From: an uncultured Oscillospiraceae bacterium
GTDB lineage: Bacteria > Bacillota > Clostridia > Oscillospirales > Oscillospiraceae
Length of the DNA stretch: 19,530 bases
Direction: 5' to 3'
Assembly (NCBI GenBank): GCA_900754515.1
Contig: CAAEDD010000195.1
Coordinates: 1-19,530 of the forward strand
In this document: positions 6,556-15,014 of the stretch, piece by piece
How the letters are laid out: every line of letters begins with the position of its first letter
Position numbering within the stretch: the first letter of the stretch is position 1
The notes under the pieces: generated by a model
What the model saw: the letters and a program-made list of their open reading frames with translations, nothing else
What the model was told of the DNA's origin: nothing
Database searches by the model: none
Made by a program: the position numbers and the translations under genes

Positions 6556-6596
6556 ATTATATACGTTTTGATTGCTAATTGCAAGCGAACAGCTTG
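6556..6596 (-). promoter_or_regulatory. Toxin-antitoxin promoter with overlapping operator
   Basis: On the minus strand the -35 is TTGCAA (6579-6584), the spacer is 17 nt and the -10 is a perfect TATAAT (6556-6561). An inverted repeat CAAGC-GAACA-GCTTG (6582-6596) overlaps the -35 and is the likely site of the ribbon-helix-helix antitoxin. Confidence 0.75.
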
Positions 6597-6747
6597 TTAA
6601 TTCGTGTGATTGCCATAGACAACGCAGGTCATTATATTCCTTTCTCCCTCAAACTCATTTGAAAAAATGTTGTAACACTCGCAAAACTCGTTTGTTTTTC
6701 TGTAAAAATGTGCTATGCTGAACACAGCACTTTTTAGAGGTGATGAC

Positions 6748-8055
6748 ATGTACCGTGCTGCCATGGAACAGCTTTTGGCGTGGAAGGCAAAAAAGCATCG
6801 CAAGCCGCTGATTATCCGCGGCGCCCGTCATGTGGGAAAGACCTGGCTGATGAAGGCCTTTGGCGCCGCAGAATACGAGTCTGTCGTCTATATCAACTTT
6901 GACGGCAATGAGCGGATGCGCAGGCTGTTTGAAACCGTCCCTGCGGCGGAGCGGATGGTGGCCGGGCTGGAGCTCTATGCCGGGCACAGGATCGACCCGG
7001 CCAATACCCTCCTTATCTTCGACGAGGTACAGGAAGTCCCCGCCGCATTGACCGGCCTCAAATATTTCAATGAGGACGCAGCTCAATACCAGATCGTCTG
7101 TGCTTGCAGTCTATGCGGTTTGGCGCTGCACCCTGGGACTTCCTTTCCGGTTGGAAAAGTAGAGTTTCTGGACTTGTATCCTCTCTCCTTCTCCGAGTTT
7201 CTTATGGCCATGGGGAAAGGCCAATATGTGGAACTGCTGAGGCGGGGCGACTTTGACATGGCCGCCGTATTTAAGCGGGACTATTCCGACCTGCTGAAGC
7301 TGTACTGCTATATAGGCGGTATGCCGGAGGTCGTTCAGGCCTTCGCAGACAACATGGACTTCAATGAAGTCCGTGAAATCCAGAAGCGGATTCTTGCCGC
7401 ATATGAGCAGGACTTTTCCCGGCTTGCTCCCCGGGAGACGGCGCCCCGCATCCTGACGCTGTGGAACAGCCTGCCGGCCCAGCTGGCAAAGGAGAACAAG
7501 AAGTTTATCTATAGCCTTATTAAAGAGGGCGCCCGGGCCAAAGAATATGAGTCGGCCATACTCTGGCTGGCCGATTGCGGTCTGGTGCATAAGGTATATA
7601 GAGTGTCCTCTCCCGCCTTGCCTCTGAAGGCCTATCAGGATATGAGAGCTTTCAAGCTGTTTTTGCCGGATGTCGGTCTTTTGACCTGCATGCTTGGGCT
7701 GCGGCAGGGTGTGCTGCTGGACGGCGATAAATTATTCACTGAGTTCAACGGAGCCATAGCAGAGCAGTATATTCTCCAGGAGCTGAAGACGGTCAAAGGG
7801 CTGAATATCTGCTATTGGACTGCGGACCGGGGGATATCAAAAATGGATTTCGTCATCGACAACGGAATGGCTGTGATTCCCGTGGAGGTCAGAGCCCGAC
7901 TTAATCCCCAGGCCAAGAGCCTGAAAGCATATCGTGAAAAATTCAATTCGCAGCTCTCCATCCGCACGTCCTTGTCGGACTATGAAAAAGGAGACCGGCT
8001 GCTGGACCTGCCGCTGTGGAGCATAGGAATATTTCTGAGCGAAAACCGGCTTTAG
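6748..8055 (+). CDS. AAA_14/DUF4143 ATPase
   Basis: This is a 435-residue protein. The ATG at 6748 has AGAGG 7 nt upstream and is preferred over the in-frame ATG at 6715. Walker A is GARHVGKT (residues 25-32, K31) and Walker B is LLIFDEVQE (D92, E93). The block PVGKVEFLDLYPLSFSEFL is diagnostic of this family. The C-terminal DUF4143 part has KMDFVIDNGMAVIPVEVRA near residues 365-385, resembling a restriction-endonuclease-like (PD-D/E-K) core. The segment usually read as AGSLLG is here ACSLCG, so the sensor-like position is altered. Family members are abundant, stand alone and mostly lack an assigned function; a link to nucleic acids is suspected. It is divergent from the toxin-antitoxin pair and not obviously in an operon. 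Confidence 0.9.
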   Translation: MYRAAMEQLLAWKAKKHRKPLIIRGARHVGKTWLMKAFGAAEYESVVYINFDGNERMRRLFETVPAAERMVAGLELYAGHRIDPANTLLIFDEVQEVPAALTGLKYFNEDAAQYQIVCACSLCGLALHPGTSFPVGKVEFLDLYPLSFSEFLMAMGKGQYVELLRRGDFDMAAVFKRDYSDLLKLYCYIGGMPEVVQAFADNMDFNEVREIQKRILAAYEQDFSRLAPRETAPRILTLWNSLPAQLAKENKKFIYSLIKEGARAKEYESAILWLADCGLVHKVYRVSSPALPLKAYQDMRAFKLFLPDVGLLTCMLGLRQGVLLDGDKLFTEFNGAIAEQYILQELKTVKGLNICYWTADRGISKMDFVIDNGMAVIPVEVRARLNPQAKSLKAYREKFNSQLSIRTSLSDYEKGDRLLDLPLWSIGIFLSENRL

Positions 8056-8060
8056 GAATA

Positions 8061-8078
8061 TTGCCGGATATGCGGCAA
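8061..8078. terminator. Weak hairpin between convergent genes
   Basis: TTGCCG-N6-CGGCAA forms a 6-bp stem directly after the ATPase stop and before the end of the DISARM operon. No T tract follows, so a terminator role is doubtful. Confidence 0.3.
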
Positions 8079-8143
8079 GGGCCGTGCATAATTTGTGAAT
8101 ATATGCTCCTCCACGTCATGCTCCGAACAACTTTTTATATGAA

Positions 8144-8548
8144 TTAAGTCTGTCCTCCATTTTTTATAATGGCACTTGCAACTCCCTCTACCGTTGCAGT
8201 GATAAATGCCGTTGCAATCGTTTTAACTGTTCCTATAGTCAATGCAATTCCCTTATCGGCAAGCGTTTTCTTTGTCTTATTCCAAATTGTATCCTGGCGA
8301 ATGGTTCCCAACAAATCGTGCCCTTCCCAAGTCAAATCTTGCACCTGAAAAGATAATACACCATCGTAGTTATCACAGCTTTCTCCATAATAATATTTAA
8401 TGAGGCCAGCTTGATACATCATTTCACAGTGATATGCTATTTCTTGTATGTCATATCCTTCTATTGAAAGGTTGCATATTACTTCAAACGGTTTTTTCTG
8501 TTCTACTATAAATAGTATCTTTCGAATTAAATCCATATCACGTTTCAT
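8144..8548 (-). CDS. DUF2513-family protein, last gene of the DISARM operon
   Basis: This is a 134-residue protein. Of three nearby ATG codons I chose 8548, which has GGAG about 8 nt upstream and gives the family-typical opening MKRDMDLIRKIL. DUF2513 hallmarks follow: a winged-helix-like part (GYDIQEIAYHCEMMYQAGLI), then LTWEGHDLLGTIRQDTIWNKTK, and a C-terminal helix, here more hydrophobic (IALTIGTVKTIATAFITATVEGVAS), that could touch a membrane. DUF2513 proteins occur in phages and accessory regions, with no established reaction. The gene overlaps the upstream HEPN-like gene by 11 nt, so translation is probably coupled. Its place in the operon suggests a role with the defence genes, possibly as regulator or partner of the HEPN-like protein. 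Confidence 0.82.
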   Translation of the reverse strand: MKRDMDLIRKILFIVEQKKPFEVICNLSIEGYDIQEIAYHCEMMYQAGLIKYYYGESCDNYDGVLSFQVQDLTWEGHDLLGTIRQDTIWNKTKKTLADKGIALTIGTVKTIATAFITATVEGVASAIIKNGGQT

Positions 8549-9377
8549 TTTCATTCTCCGCATTTTTAATCGTGATTACCATTCTAATCAGAACTCCCGT
8601 CTGATAAAGTAAAAATTCAAGCATTTTTTTATCTACATGGTCGTTGTGTTTTGCGATCCGATCGTTAATGTTTTTGTAAGCGTCAATGAGTGGTTTAAAC
8701 AATCCACCAATTCCAGGGTCAACTCCTTGGCTTCCCAGATATTTGCAAATGTTATTTTTATTGCTTTCCAGATTTCCCACATTCCCAAGAAATTCTTGCA
8801 AAAAGGTTTCCAGTGTTTTTCTTAAGTTATCCGCAACGTCTCGTATGTAAATTCCTTCTGAGTATTGACGCAAAGCGATTTCATAAGTTTTTTTCGCATT
8901 TGGATACTCAGCCAACCATGCTAATGGTTGCGAAACGAGGGCATCATCCAGTTCTTTTGCTCCTTTTGGAAAAATAAAACATCCATCTTTGTCCCATTTT
9001 ATATCATAAGGAATATGCGCTTGGTCAAGAGCATTGCAGAGACTTTTTATAAAACCTTCTCTGATGGAATCGCTTTTATGATCGCATTTTAAACAGTTTA
9101 TATAAGCAATATAAAGTGCTAGGAACTCTTTTAAATTATGAGAGTTAGTTTGTAAAATCCGGAGAACCCGAGAATATCCATTCCCTGCGCCTATATTTGG
9201 AGTAAACACGTTTCCTGTTATATTGCAGAATTCAAAAAATTCATTCTGATCATCCCGCTCTTGCATGATATCAGAGTTGTATTCAAGAAAGTTAAGTATT
9301 ATTGCAACAAAATGTTCTGCTTTGTCATGGTCCGAAAAACCTATCCCAAGCGCTTCTCTATAATCCAACCAATCCAT
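8538..9377 (-). CDS. HEPN-like abortive-infection-type protein
   Basis: This 279-residue helical protein starts at an ATG with GGAGG about 9 nt upstream, 89 nt after drmB. The first 135 residues are not recognised. The C-terminal half looks like an abortive-infection HEPN domain: helix AKKTYEIALRQYSEGIYIRDVADNLR, helix KTLETFLQEFLGN, then YKNINDRIAKHNDHVDKKMLEFLLYQTGVLIRMV. R240 and H247 form an R-x6-H pair, the usual HEPN RNase signature (R240-x3-H244 is a second reading). HEPN proteins of this kind are commonly RNases that stop infected cells. It sits where drmC is normally found in DISARM and is coupled to a DUF2513 gene. The family call rests on motif and context, so it is moderate. Confidence 0.6.
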   Translation of the reverse strand: MDWLDYREALGIGFSDHDKAEHFVAIILNFLEYNSDIMQERDDQNEFFEFCNITGNVFTPNIGAGNGYSRVLRILQTNSHNLKEFLALYIAYINCLKCDHKSDSIREGFIKSLCNALDQAHIPYDIKWDKDGCFIFPKGAKELDDALVSQPLAWLAEYPNAKKTYEIALRQYSEGIYIRDVADNLRKTLETFLQEFLGNVGNLESNKNNICKYLGSQGVDPGIGGLFKPLIDAYKNINDRIAKHNDHVDKKMLEFLLYQTGVLIRMVITIKNAENENET

Positions 9378-9466
9378 TTAATTATGCCTCCGTAAAAATC
9401 CTGTCTTTTATTTAAAGTAGTACCAGCAAAACCTGTTTCCGGATTCTAATATAGATTCCTCCGGCT

Positions 9467-11314
9467 TCACTCGATATCATTCCAGAAACCTATCTCAGGG
9501 TTTTCATATGTGCCAATGATTACGCCACGATCCAGGAATGCGTTTCTCTCTTCACAACAGGTTTCGGGGAGCAAACCACAGGCATGACACGCAGCCAAAT
9601 TCAAGGAATCACGTCCCTGTCCACGGCTCATAATACACACAGGATCGTTAGAGCAGGTTTTTGCGTTGGTAATAGCTTTTTTGAGTATTCTTGGGAATGC
9701 ATCCGGTCTACCTTGGCGGACCAATCCTCCCAATGTACCTTCCGCATCGCCACTGGCAGTATAAATGAAAATACCCGCCATATTTTTCCCGTCGGATTCG
9801 TCGGCGCAGTATAATCGTTCACATAGAGATGCAATACTGTATCCGCACTCAAAACTTAGTTGAGAAATGAGCAAGTGAGACAACGTATGCATCATAAGAA
9901 ACTTAGGCGTTATCGTGCGTGGATGATTCTTACCGATAAATGATGTCGCATAGTTGGAGTTCAAGCGAGAAGCTCTCTCGATAACCGCAGGATAAGCGTT
10001 AATCCAACTTTCGATATCTTCTTGGCTTAATTCAATAAATATACCTTCGCCTCTTACTTCATAAGCCGGATACCAACGAGTATCCGGTTTCTTCACATCT
10101 ACAAAGCCCACATCATTTCTGGTCATTGACGGCTGGATTCTGGAAAACCCGATTAATGCATTCACAACACGAACTTTATCGATGAGGGAAACGGACTTGA
10201 TGTGGGGCAATCCATACTCGGAAATATTCATTTCTTCACGGGAAAAATCCCCAAGTCCGGAACCGGCGGTGCATATTTCTCCGGATAGTGCTATATATTC
10301 ATCTACACGATATTGAATACCGGATACATCCTCGCCGTCAGATTTGGACTCTAACCATTTACGAGTCAGGATTTTCTCAACCTCTGTGCTGGGTGCGCCT
10401 ATTTCAAGAGCAATTTTCTCTACCCACTTCGGCAAACGTCGGATAATTTTAGCACGTCTTTCCTCGGGGTCCTCATCGCTGATAACGGTCATACAATCAT
10501 CATACGCTTTGCTTTGCTCAATTTTTGCATTCAGCTTATCTGCATACGGTGGAATAACCAGCGAACTATGTACCACGGGGAAATAAACGGACGACGCACC
10601 TCTCTGCACAGTCTTAGGATAGCAATCGCACTTCTCTTTTGTGTGTCTAAACGGATGATTTCCGTCACATCTGAATTGGTCGGTCCCCAGGTCTTTATCC
10701 AGCTTTTGAAAGCAATCCTTATCAAACGCTCCCTTTAACGTAGCGACGGCACCGCAGGAACAGCTTATACTCAGCCCCTCAAGGCCCTCCGTTCCGGAGG
10801 CTCCGGTCTTAAACTTTAATTCCGGATTTCCGCAGATTGGCTTTTTGGACTTTGCATGAACCCATTTTACCCAAGGGAAGTCATTTAAATGACCGCTTTC
10901 ACACACCGTGACAATACGTGCCACAACCAAGTCCTGACGGCATTTAGGACATTGCATATGCTCAACCATATACTCGTCCCGTTCAATCGTCTTTGTTTTG
11001 GCGGTTTTTCTGTATTCGGTCACCCAATTTTTTAACGGCTGGAATCTTCTGCACTTAGGGCAGAAGTACCATTCGGGAAAACGGGAATACGCTATATTAG
11101 TGGGCAGCGCAAAGTAATCCACACCCAGGGCTCTGGCAAACCGATCGTCATAAATTCTTTTCATTCCGCTCCAATATTCCGGCGCAGCAGTAACCAATGT
11201 CTGATCCGGAAAGTCTACCATAGCCCCTACTCCGTATTGCAAAACTGCCTGAGCCGCACGAACGGAATGGGTAACTTTGTTTAGCTCTATCTTTGTCTTC
11301 ACTTGTTCAGACAT
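9467..11314 (-). CDS. drmB: DISARM protein DrmB (DUF1998)
   Basis: This is a 615-residue protein. The N-terminus has the family opening (RAAQAVLQYGVGAMVDFPD, residues 19-37). Cysteine pairs follow: CPKC (85-88), CPKC (122-125), CESGH (138-142) and CSCG (185-188), as expected for metal sites. The C-terminal DUF1998 region begins near residue 475 (LMMHTLSHLLISQL) and includes YTASGDAEGTLGGLVRQG and a final cysteine cluster (ACHACGLLPETCC). DrmB forms a complex with DrmA in characterised DISARM systems. The start overlaps the end of drmA by 8 nt, with a G-rich ribosome site just upstream. The gap to the next gene (89 nt) is the longest in the operon and may hold a minor regulatory element; I see no clear promoter there. 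Confidence 0.93.
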   Translation of the reverse strand: MSEQVKTKIELNKVTHSVRAAQAVLQYGVGAMVDFPDQTLVTAAPEYWSGMKRIYDDRFARALGVDYFALPTNIAYSRFPEWYFCPKCRRFQPLKNWVTEYRKTAKTKTIERDEYMVEHMQCPKCRQDLVVARIVTVCESGHLNDFPWVKWVHAKSKKPICGNPELKFKTGASGTEGLEGLSISCSCGAVATLKGAFDKDCFQKLDKDLGTDQFRCDGNHPFRHTKEKCDCYPKTVQRGASSVYFPVVHSSLVIPPYADKLNAKIEQSKAYDDCMTVISDEDPEERRAKIIRRLPKWVEKIALEIGAPSTEVEKILTRKWLESKSDGEDVSGIQYRVDEYIALSGEICTAGSGLGDFSREEMNISEYGLPHIKSVSLIDKVRVVNALIGFSRIQPSMTRNDVGFVDVKKPDTRWYPAYEVRGEGIFIELSQEDIESWINAYPAVIERASRLNSNYATSFIGKNHPRTITPKFLMMHTLSHLLISQLSFECGYSIASLCERLYCADESDGKNMAGIFIYTASGDAEGTLGGLVRQGRPDAFPRILKKAITNAKTCSNDPVCIMSRGQGRDSLNLAACHACGLLPETCCEERNAFLDRGVIIGTYENPEIGFWNDIE

Positions 11315-14300
11315 TGTTGTCCCCCCAAATTACAATACTCCCCAATACCGGTGTATCCACATTTCGCATTGAGGTCAGGGTTTCGATGGAATTGTCTTTT
11401 CCCGTGGAACCATATGGTTTCAGTAAGCGACGCATATCTCCCGCAGGCGGATTGACCATGAATCGGCGGCCAAAATACAGCGGAACAGACGGGTTCGCTC
11501 CGTTGCATTTATCCACATCGTCCTGCCAAAAATCGAAGAACTCCTTAATCTCTGTTCGGATTTCATCCACGTCGTCCTTTGCCTGGCCCTCGGAACGTTC
11601 GTTAATTCCTGTTACTCGTCCTGTTACAAACGCTTCGATTTTCTTTATTGTTTCCGCAAAGTACTCCTCATCAAAGTTAATGGCATCCCTATCTTCGCTC
11701 ATTACGGCCATTTGGCGCATCATCGAAATAAGCACGGCATGCAGGGCCCGTTCACGTGCCGGACGAGAGAACGGAGTCGCTCCGGTTGGTTCTACATAGC
11801 GATAGAAAGATTCGTGATATGAACGAAATCTTTCATAATGGGAGCGGTCGCGGCTCTTTGTGGCATCGTACTGCACAAAGACTACACCGGGAAAGGAACG
11901 CCCTACTCGGCTGGAGGCTTGGATATATTCACTTGTAAGTTTGGGCTGTCCGATCATCAACATAACATTCAATCGTGCAACGTCGATGCCGACGGAGATC
12001 ATGTTTGTGGCAAGCAGTACATTGGAAGCATATCGCTTAGCGGCTTCGTTCTCTTTGGAATACTCGATTTTTTCCAGCTTATCCAATGTCTCATTCAATT
12101 CCGTGGTAGAAACACGGCTGGTAAGTTCGTCCGCACTGACGATAAGCCTTCTTCCGGTAAACATGCGATTTGCCGTACGAATGATAAAATCTTTTACGTC
12201 ATCGTCCACCAAAGTCGAAGCCTTGCCCAAATCCTTCAGGCTATTAAAATATACCGTCAATGTCCACAGTTTGTCTTTAACCTCTTCCAGAAGGCTCATG
12301 GTATAAACCTTCTGCATAAGTGCAGCCATAGTGCGGATCTCCGTCATAGCCTTTGTTTTTCCGGAAGGCATAATGCCTACATATTTACGTCCGTAAATAC
12401 CATTCTCATAATCAATTACAGATTCTTTTGCGAAGAAGGAGTCCTCCGCGTCCAGACCGGGGGCCGGGAACTGTACAACTTCACGATTGTACAGCACGGA
12501 ACACTGCTCTTTTGCTCTACGAATTGTTGCGGTAGAAGCTATAACTTTGGGATACACACCCTTTTGACCACAAATTGCGTCCACTGCGGTTTCATAAAGG
12601 CCAACCATCGTACCCAATGCGCCGGAAATTAAGTGAAGCTCGTCCTGGATAATTAGCTCCGGGGTACGATTATTTTCCCCAATACCGAAAAATGCACCGA
12701 CTCGTCCGTCCCACGGAAGCATGGCAAATTTGTCCACCGTGCCAAACAGCAATGTCGGTGGTGTTTCGTAAAGCTCGTCATCTATAATTTGAATCGGAAG
12801 TCTATTGGTAAAAGTGCAGTCTTCATGCGGGCAAAACATATAAAAATGGTTCCCACTCATGTTATAGCCCCACTCTCCAACCAGGCGGCCATTTTTATCG
12901 TCCTTAACCATTTTTGTTCCACACCATGGGCACTTCAGCACCTGAAACTTATTATGACGCTCTTTTTCATTACGAACATAATGCGGACTGCTTACATTTT
13001 GCAACTTTGTCAAATGATATTCCGCACTGTTTGAGCGCTCGCCGGCTCCAACATTTTTGTTGGGAATATGTGTTCCGCCAATCCAGAGCCCTATTGTAAT
13101 CGGTTCTTTTCCTAGTGGATAGGAAGGATACTTATTCCTCTTTTGGGCACAATCTTGCCTAATATATTCGCAAGCACAAATGAGGGTGGCTGCGCGGGTA
13201 AACTGCTGTGCCGCCAAAAGGCGGAGAGTATAACGCATAATAACAGCCGTGCCGTTGGAGTTTTTGGGGTGTGTCAGCTTGCGATAGAAAATTGTAAACG
13301 CAGTCAATCCAAGATATGCTTCGGTTTTTCCGCCACCGGTAGGAAACCATATCAAATCGACGATGTTCCGCTCCGGAGACTCATCATCAATTATTGAGTT
13401 AATATCCATCAGTAAAAACGCTATCTGGAAAGGTCTCCATTTGCAATTTCTGTCGCTCTCCTGACCGTAATCCATGCTATAGAGCCTGTCGGCTATCTCT
13501 TCGTCCCCCGGGTAACGATCGGCGTTGGTTTTGGACATATCACCCTGCATCGCAATATGAATCCTCTGCATAAACATTGCACGGTTTGCCAGCAAAAAGG
13601 CCTTGTATGCATTGTCATTTTTTGTGAGAGCATCAATGCCGCCATACATTCTCTCATAAGCACGCTTACACTCACGGATATTATTTGCAGCTGCAGATAT
13701 ATACTTTGGATCGAGTGTGGCCGCTACCTTTTCCAGACCATCAACCCAATTTTTATATAGGTCGACAAGGCTCCGCATGGATGCTAGTTTGGTAGTTCTG
13801 TCGGATGGGTCCAGGTCAGACAAGTACTTCATGGACAATTCTTCGTCTTTGATAAGGTCGTTTTGGGGTAGAGAAAAACTCATCGACGGTATCTCGATTA
13901 TCGGCAAGAAATCGCTCCATATGGCCCCGGTGCCGGTTGTGTCGATTTCCCAGTCTACGGATGTACCCAAGCCGGTTCCGTATATTTTTTTGTGTCGGTA
14001 CAGCAAATCCAGTGATTGTTCTTCCGAATCCATCGTAGTTACATCTGCGTTGGGGTTGCTTTCTACGAAAACAAAATCATTATTATCGGAGGATACTTTT
14101 ATCTTGGCCTGGAAAATGCAGCGGTTTGCTTTTACCGGAGTCTCCTTTCGGTCGTTCACCAACATAACGGTAATTGACCACAATTTATCTCCGATTTTTC
14201 GTCTCAAAGCTACCAGCTTTGCATCAGTTCCATCCAGGTTGTGGTTGGTTTCTTCATCGGAATAATCCTCTTGACTAAAGTCAAGCACAAATTCCGGAAT

Positions 14301-15014
14301 TTCATGCGGGACTCTTACATATCCCATCGTACAGTAGTCGACAAAACGATAGACTATTTTTTGAAGAATGTGGAATTCATTTTCCGGAATCGTATCGCGT
14401 TCAAAAATACTGCGAGCTTCCTTGGCTGTTACGGAAGAAATCAGCCGTAACGCATGGGCGTCCTTGTCATATACCATAATATGTGCCAATTCGGGCGGTA
14501 CCATATATGTATCAGGATCGTCCGGCAGATAGGGGATCACACAGTCCGGAACTTTGGCATTTCGATATGTAGCAAATGTCAAACTTCCCCTGACGATATC
14601 TGTGTTTCCTCTTGCAATGAATGTAATACCCATAGACGAAGGCTTGTACTGTGTGGCCATTCCGATTTCTTCGTCCAAGTTTTCATCAGCAGTTTCGTCA
14701 AATGCATAGGTCCTCTGTTTCTTCTGTTGAACAGGGTCGGTAACCGGATCTTCGACAGGAGCCGTGCCTGAGTTTTCTTCCGAATTATCGGATTCTTCCA
14801 ATTCAACGGTCTCATCATTATCCTGGTTGACGGCATTTCCTTGCGGAAACAGAATGCCGACGGAATAACGACTGGTAGGGGTGCTGGAAATAAGTTCATG
14901 CTCTTTGTCGGGCAAAGAGAATTCCGATCCGGGGCCTAAAAGTTCATCCTTAATCAGGCCGATATACTCTTCCCGGGCAGAAATCATTGTCTGTCTAATT
15001 TCACTGCCTGTCAC
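11307..15014 (-). CDS. drmA: DISARM helicase DrmA
   Basis: This 1235-residue protein starts at a GTG with GGAGG 7 nt upstream. The N-terminal half has an acidic low-complexity stretch near residues 65-100. The helicase core has Walker A WFPTGGGKTEAY (K563), the DExx box IIQDELHLISG (D791, E792), STATIRR, a second-lobe motif ATNMISVGIDVARLNVML and motif VI QASSRVGRSFPG near residue 1030-1040. A CPWC and CPHEDC pair near residues 700-740 may bind zinc. In known DISARM systems DrmA with DrmB translocates on DNA, loads at 5' ends, and is needed for defence. The start overlaps the drmE stop (GTGA) and the end overlaps drmB, so the proteins should be made in balance. Confidence 0.95.
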   Translation of the reverse strand: MTGSEIRQTMISAREEYIGLIKDELLGPGSEFSLPDKEHELISSTPTSRYSVGILFPQGNAVNQDNDETVELEESDNSEENSGTAPVEDPVTDPVQQKKQRTYAFDETADENLDEEIGMATQYKPSSMGITFIARGNTDIVRGSLTFATYRNAKVPDCVIPYLPDDPDTYMVPPELAHIMVYDKDAHALRLISSVTAKEARSIFERDTIPENEFHILQKIVYRFVDYCTMGYVRVPHEIPEFVLDFSQEDYSDEETNHNLDGTDAKLVALRRKIGDKLWSITVMLVNDRKETPVKANRCIFQAKIKVSSDNNDFVFVESNPNADVTTMDSEEQSLDLLYRHKKIYGTGLGTSVDWEIDTTGTGAIWSDFLPIIEIPSMSFSLPQNDLIKDEELSMKYLSDLDPSDRTTKLASMRSLVDLYKNWVDGLEKVAATLDPKYISAAANNIRECKRAYERMYGGIDALTKNDNAYKAFLLANRAMFMQRIHIAMQGDMSKTNADRYPGDEEIADRLYSMDYGQESDRNCKWRPFQIAFLLMDINSIIDDESPERNIVDLIWFPTGGGKTEAYLGLTAFTIFYRKLTHPKNSNGTAVIMRYTLRLLAAQQFTRAATLICACEYIRQDCAQKRNKYPSYPLGKEPITIGLWIGGTHIPNKNVGAGERSNSAEYHLTKLQNVSSPHYVRNEKERHNKFQVLKCPWCGTKMVKDDKNGRLVGEWGYNMSGNHFYMFCPHEDCTFTNRLPIQIIDDELYETPPTLLFGTVDKFAMLPWDGRVGAFFGIGENNRTPELIIQDELHLISGALGTMVGLYETAVDAICGQKGVYPKVIASTATIRRAKEQCSVLYNREVVQFPAPGLDAEDSFFAKESVIDYENGIYGRKYVGIMPSGKTKAMTEIRTMAALMQKVYTMSLLEEVKDKLWTLTVYFNSLKDLGKASTLVDDDVKDFIIRTANRMFTGRRLIVSADELTSRVSTTELNETLDKLEKIEYSKENEAAKRYASNVLLATNMISVGIDVARLNVMLMIGQPKLTSEYIQASSRVGRSFPGVVFVQYDATKSRDRSHYERFRSYHESFYRYVEPTGATPFSRPARERALHAVLISMMRQMAVMSEDRDAINFDEEYFAETIKKIEAFVTGRVTGINERSEGQAKDDVDEIRTEIKEFFDFWQDDVDKCNGANPSVPLYFGRRFMVNPPAGDMRRLLKPYGSTGKDNSIETLTSMRNVDTPVLGSIVIWGDNNV

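Noticed and set aside
11838..12632. 264-codon plus-strand open frame
   Set aside because: It lies fully inside drmA, whose helicase motifs are continuous on the other strand.
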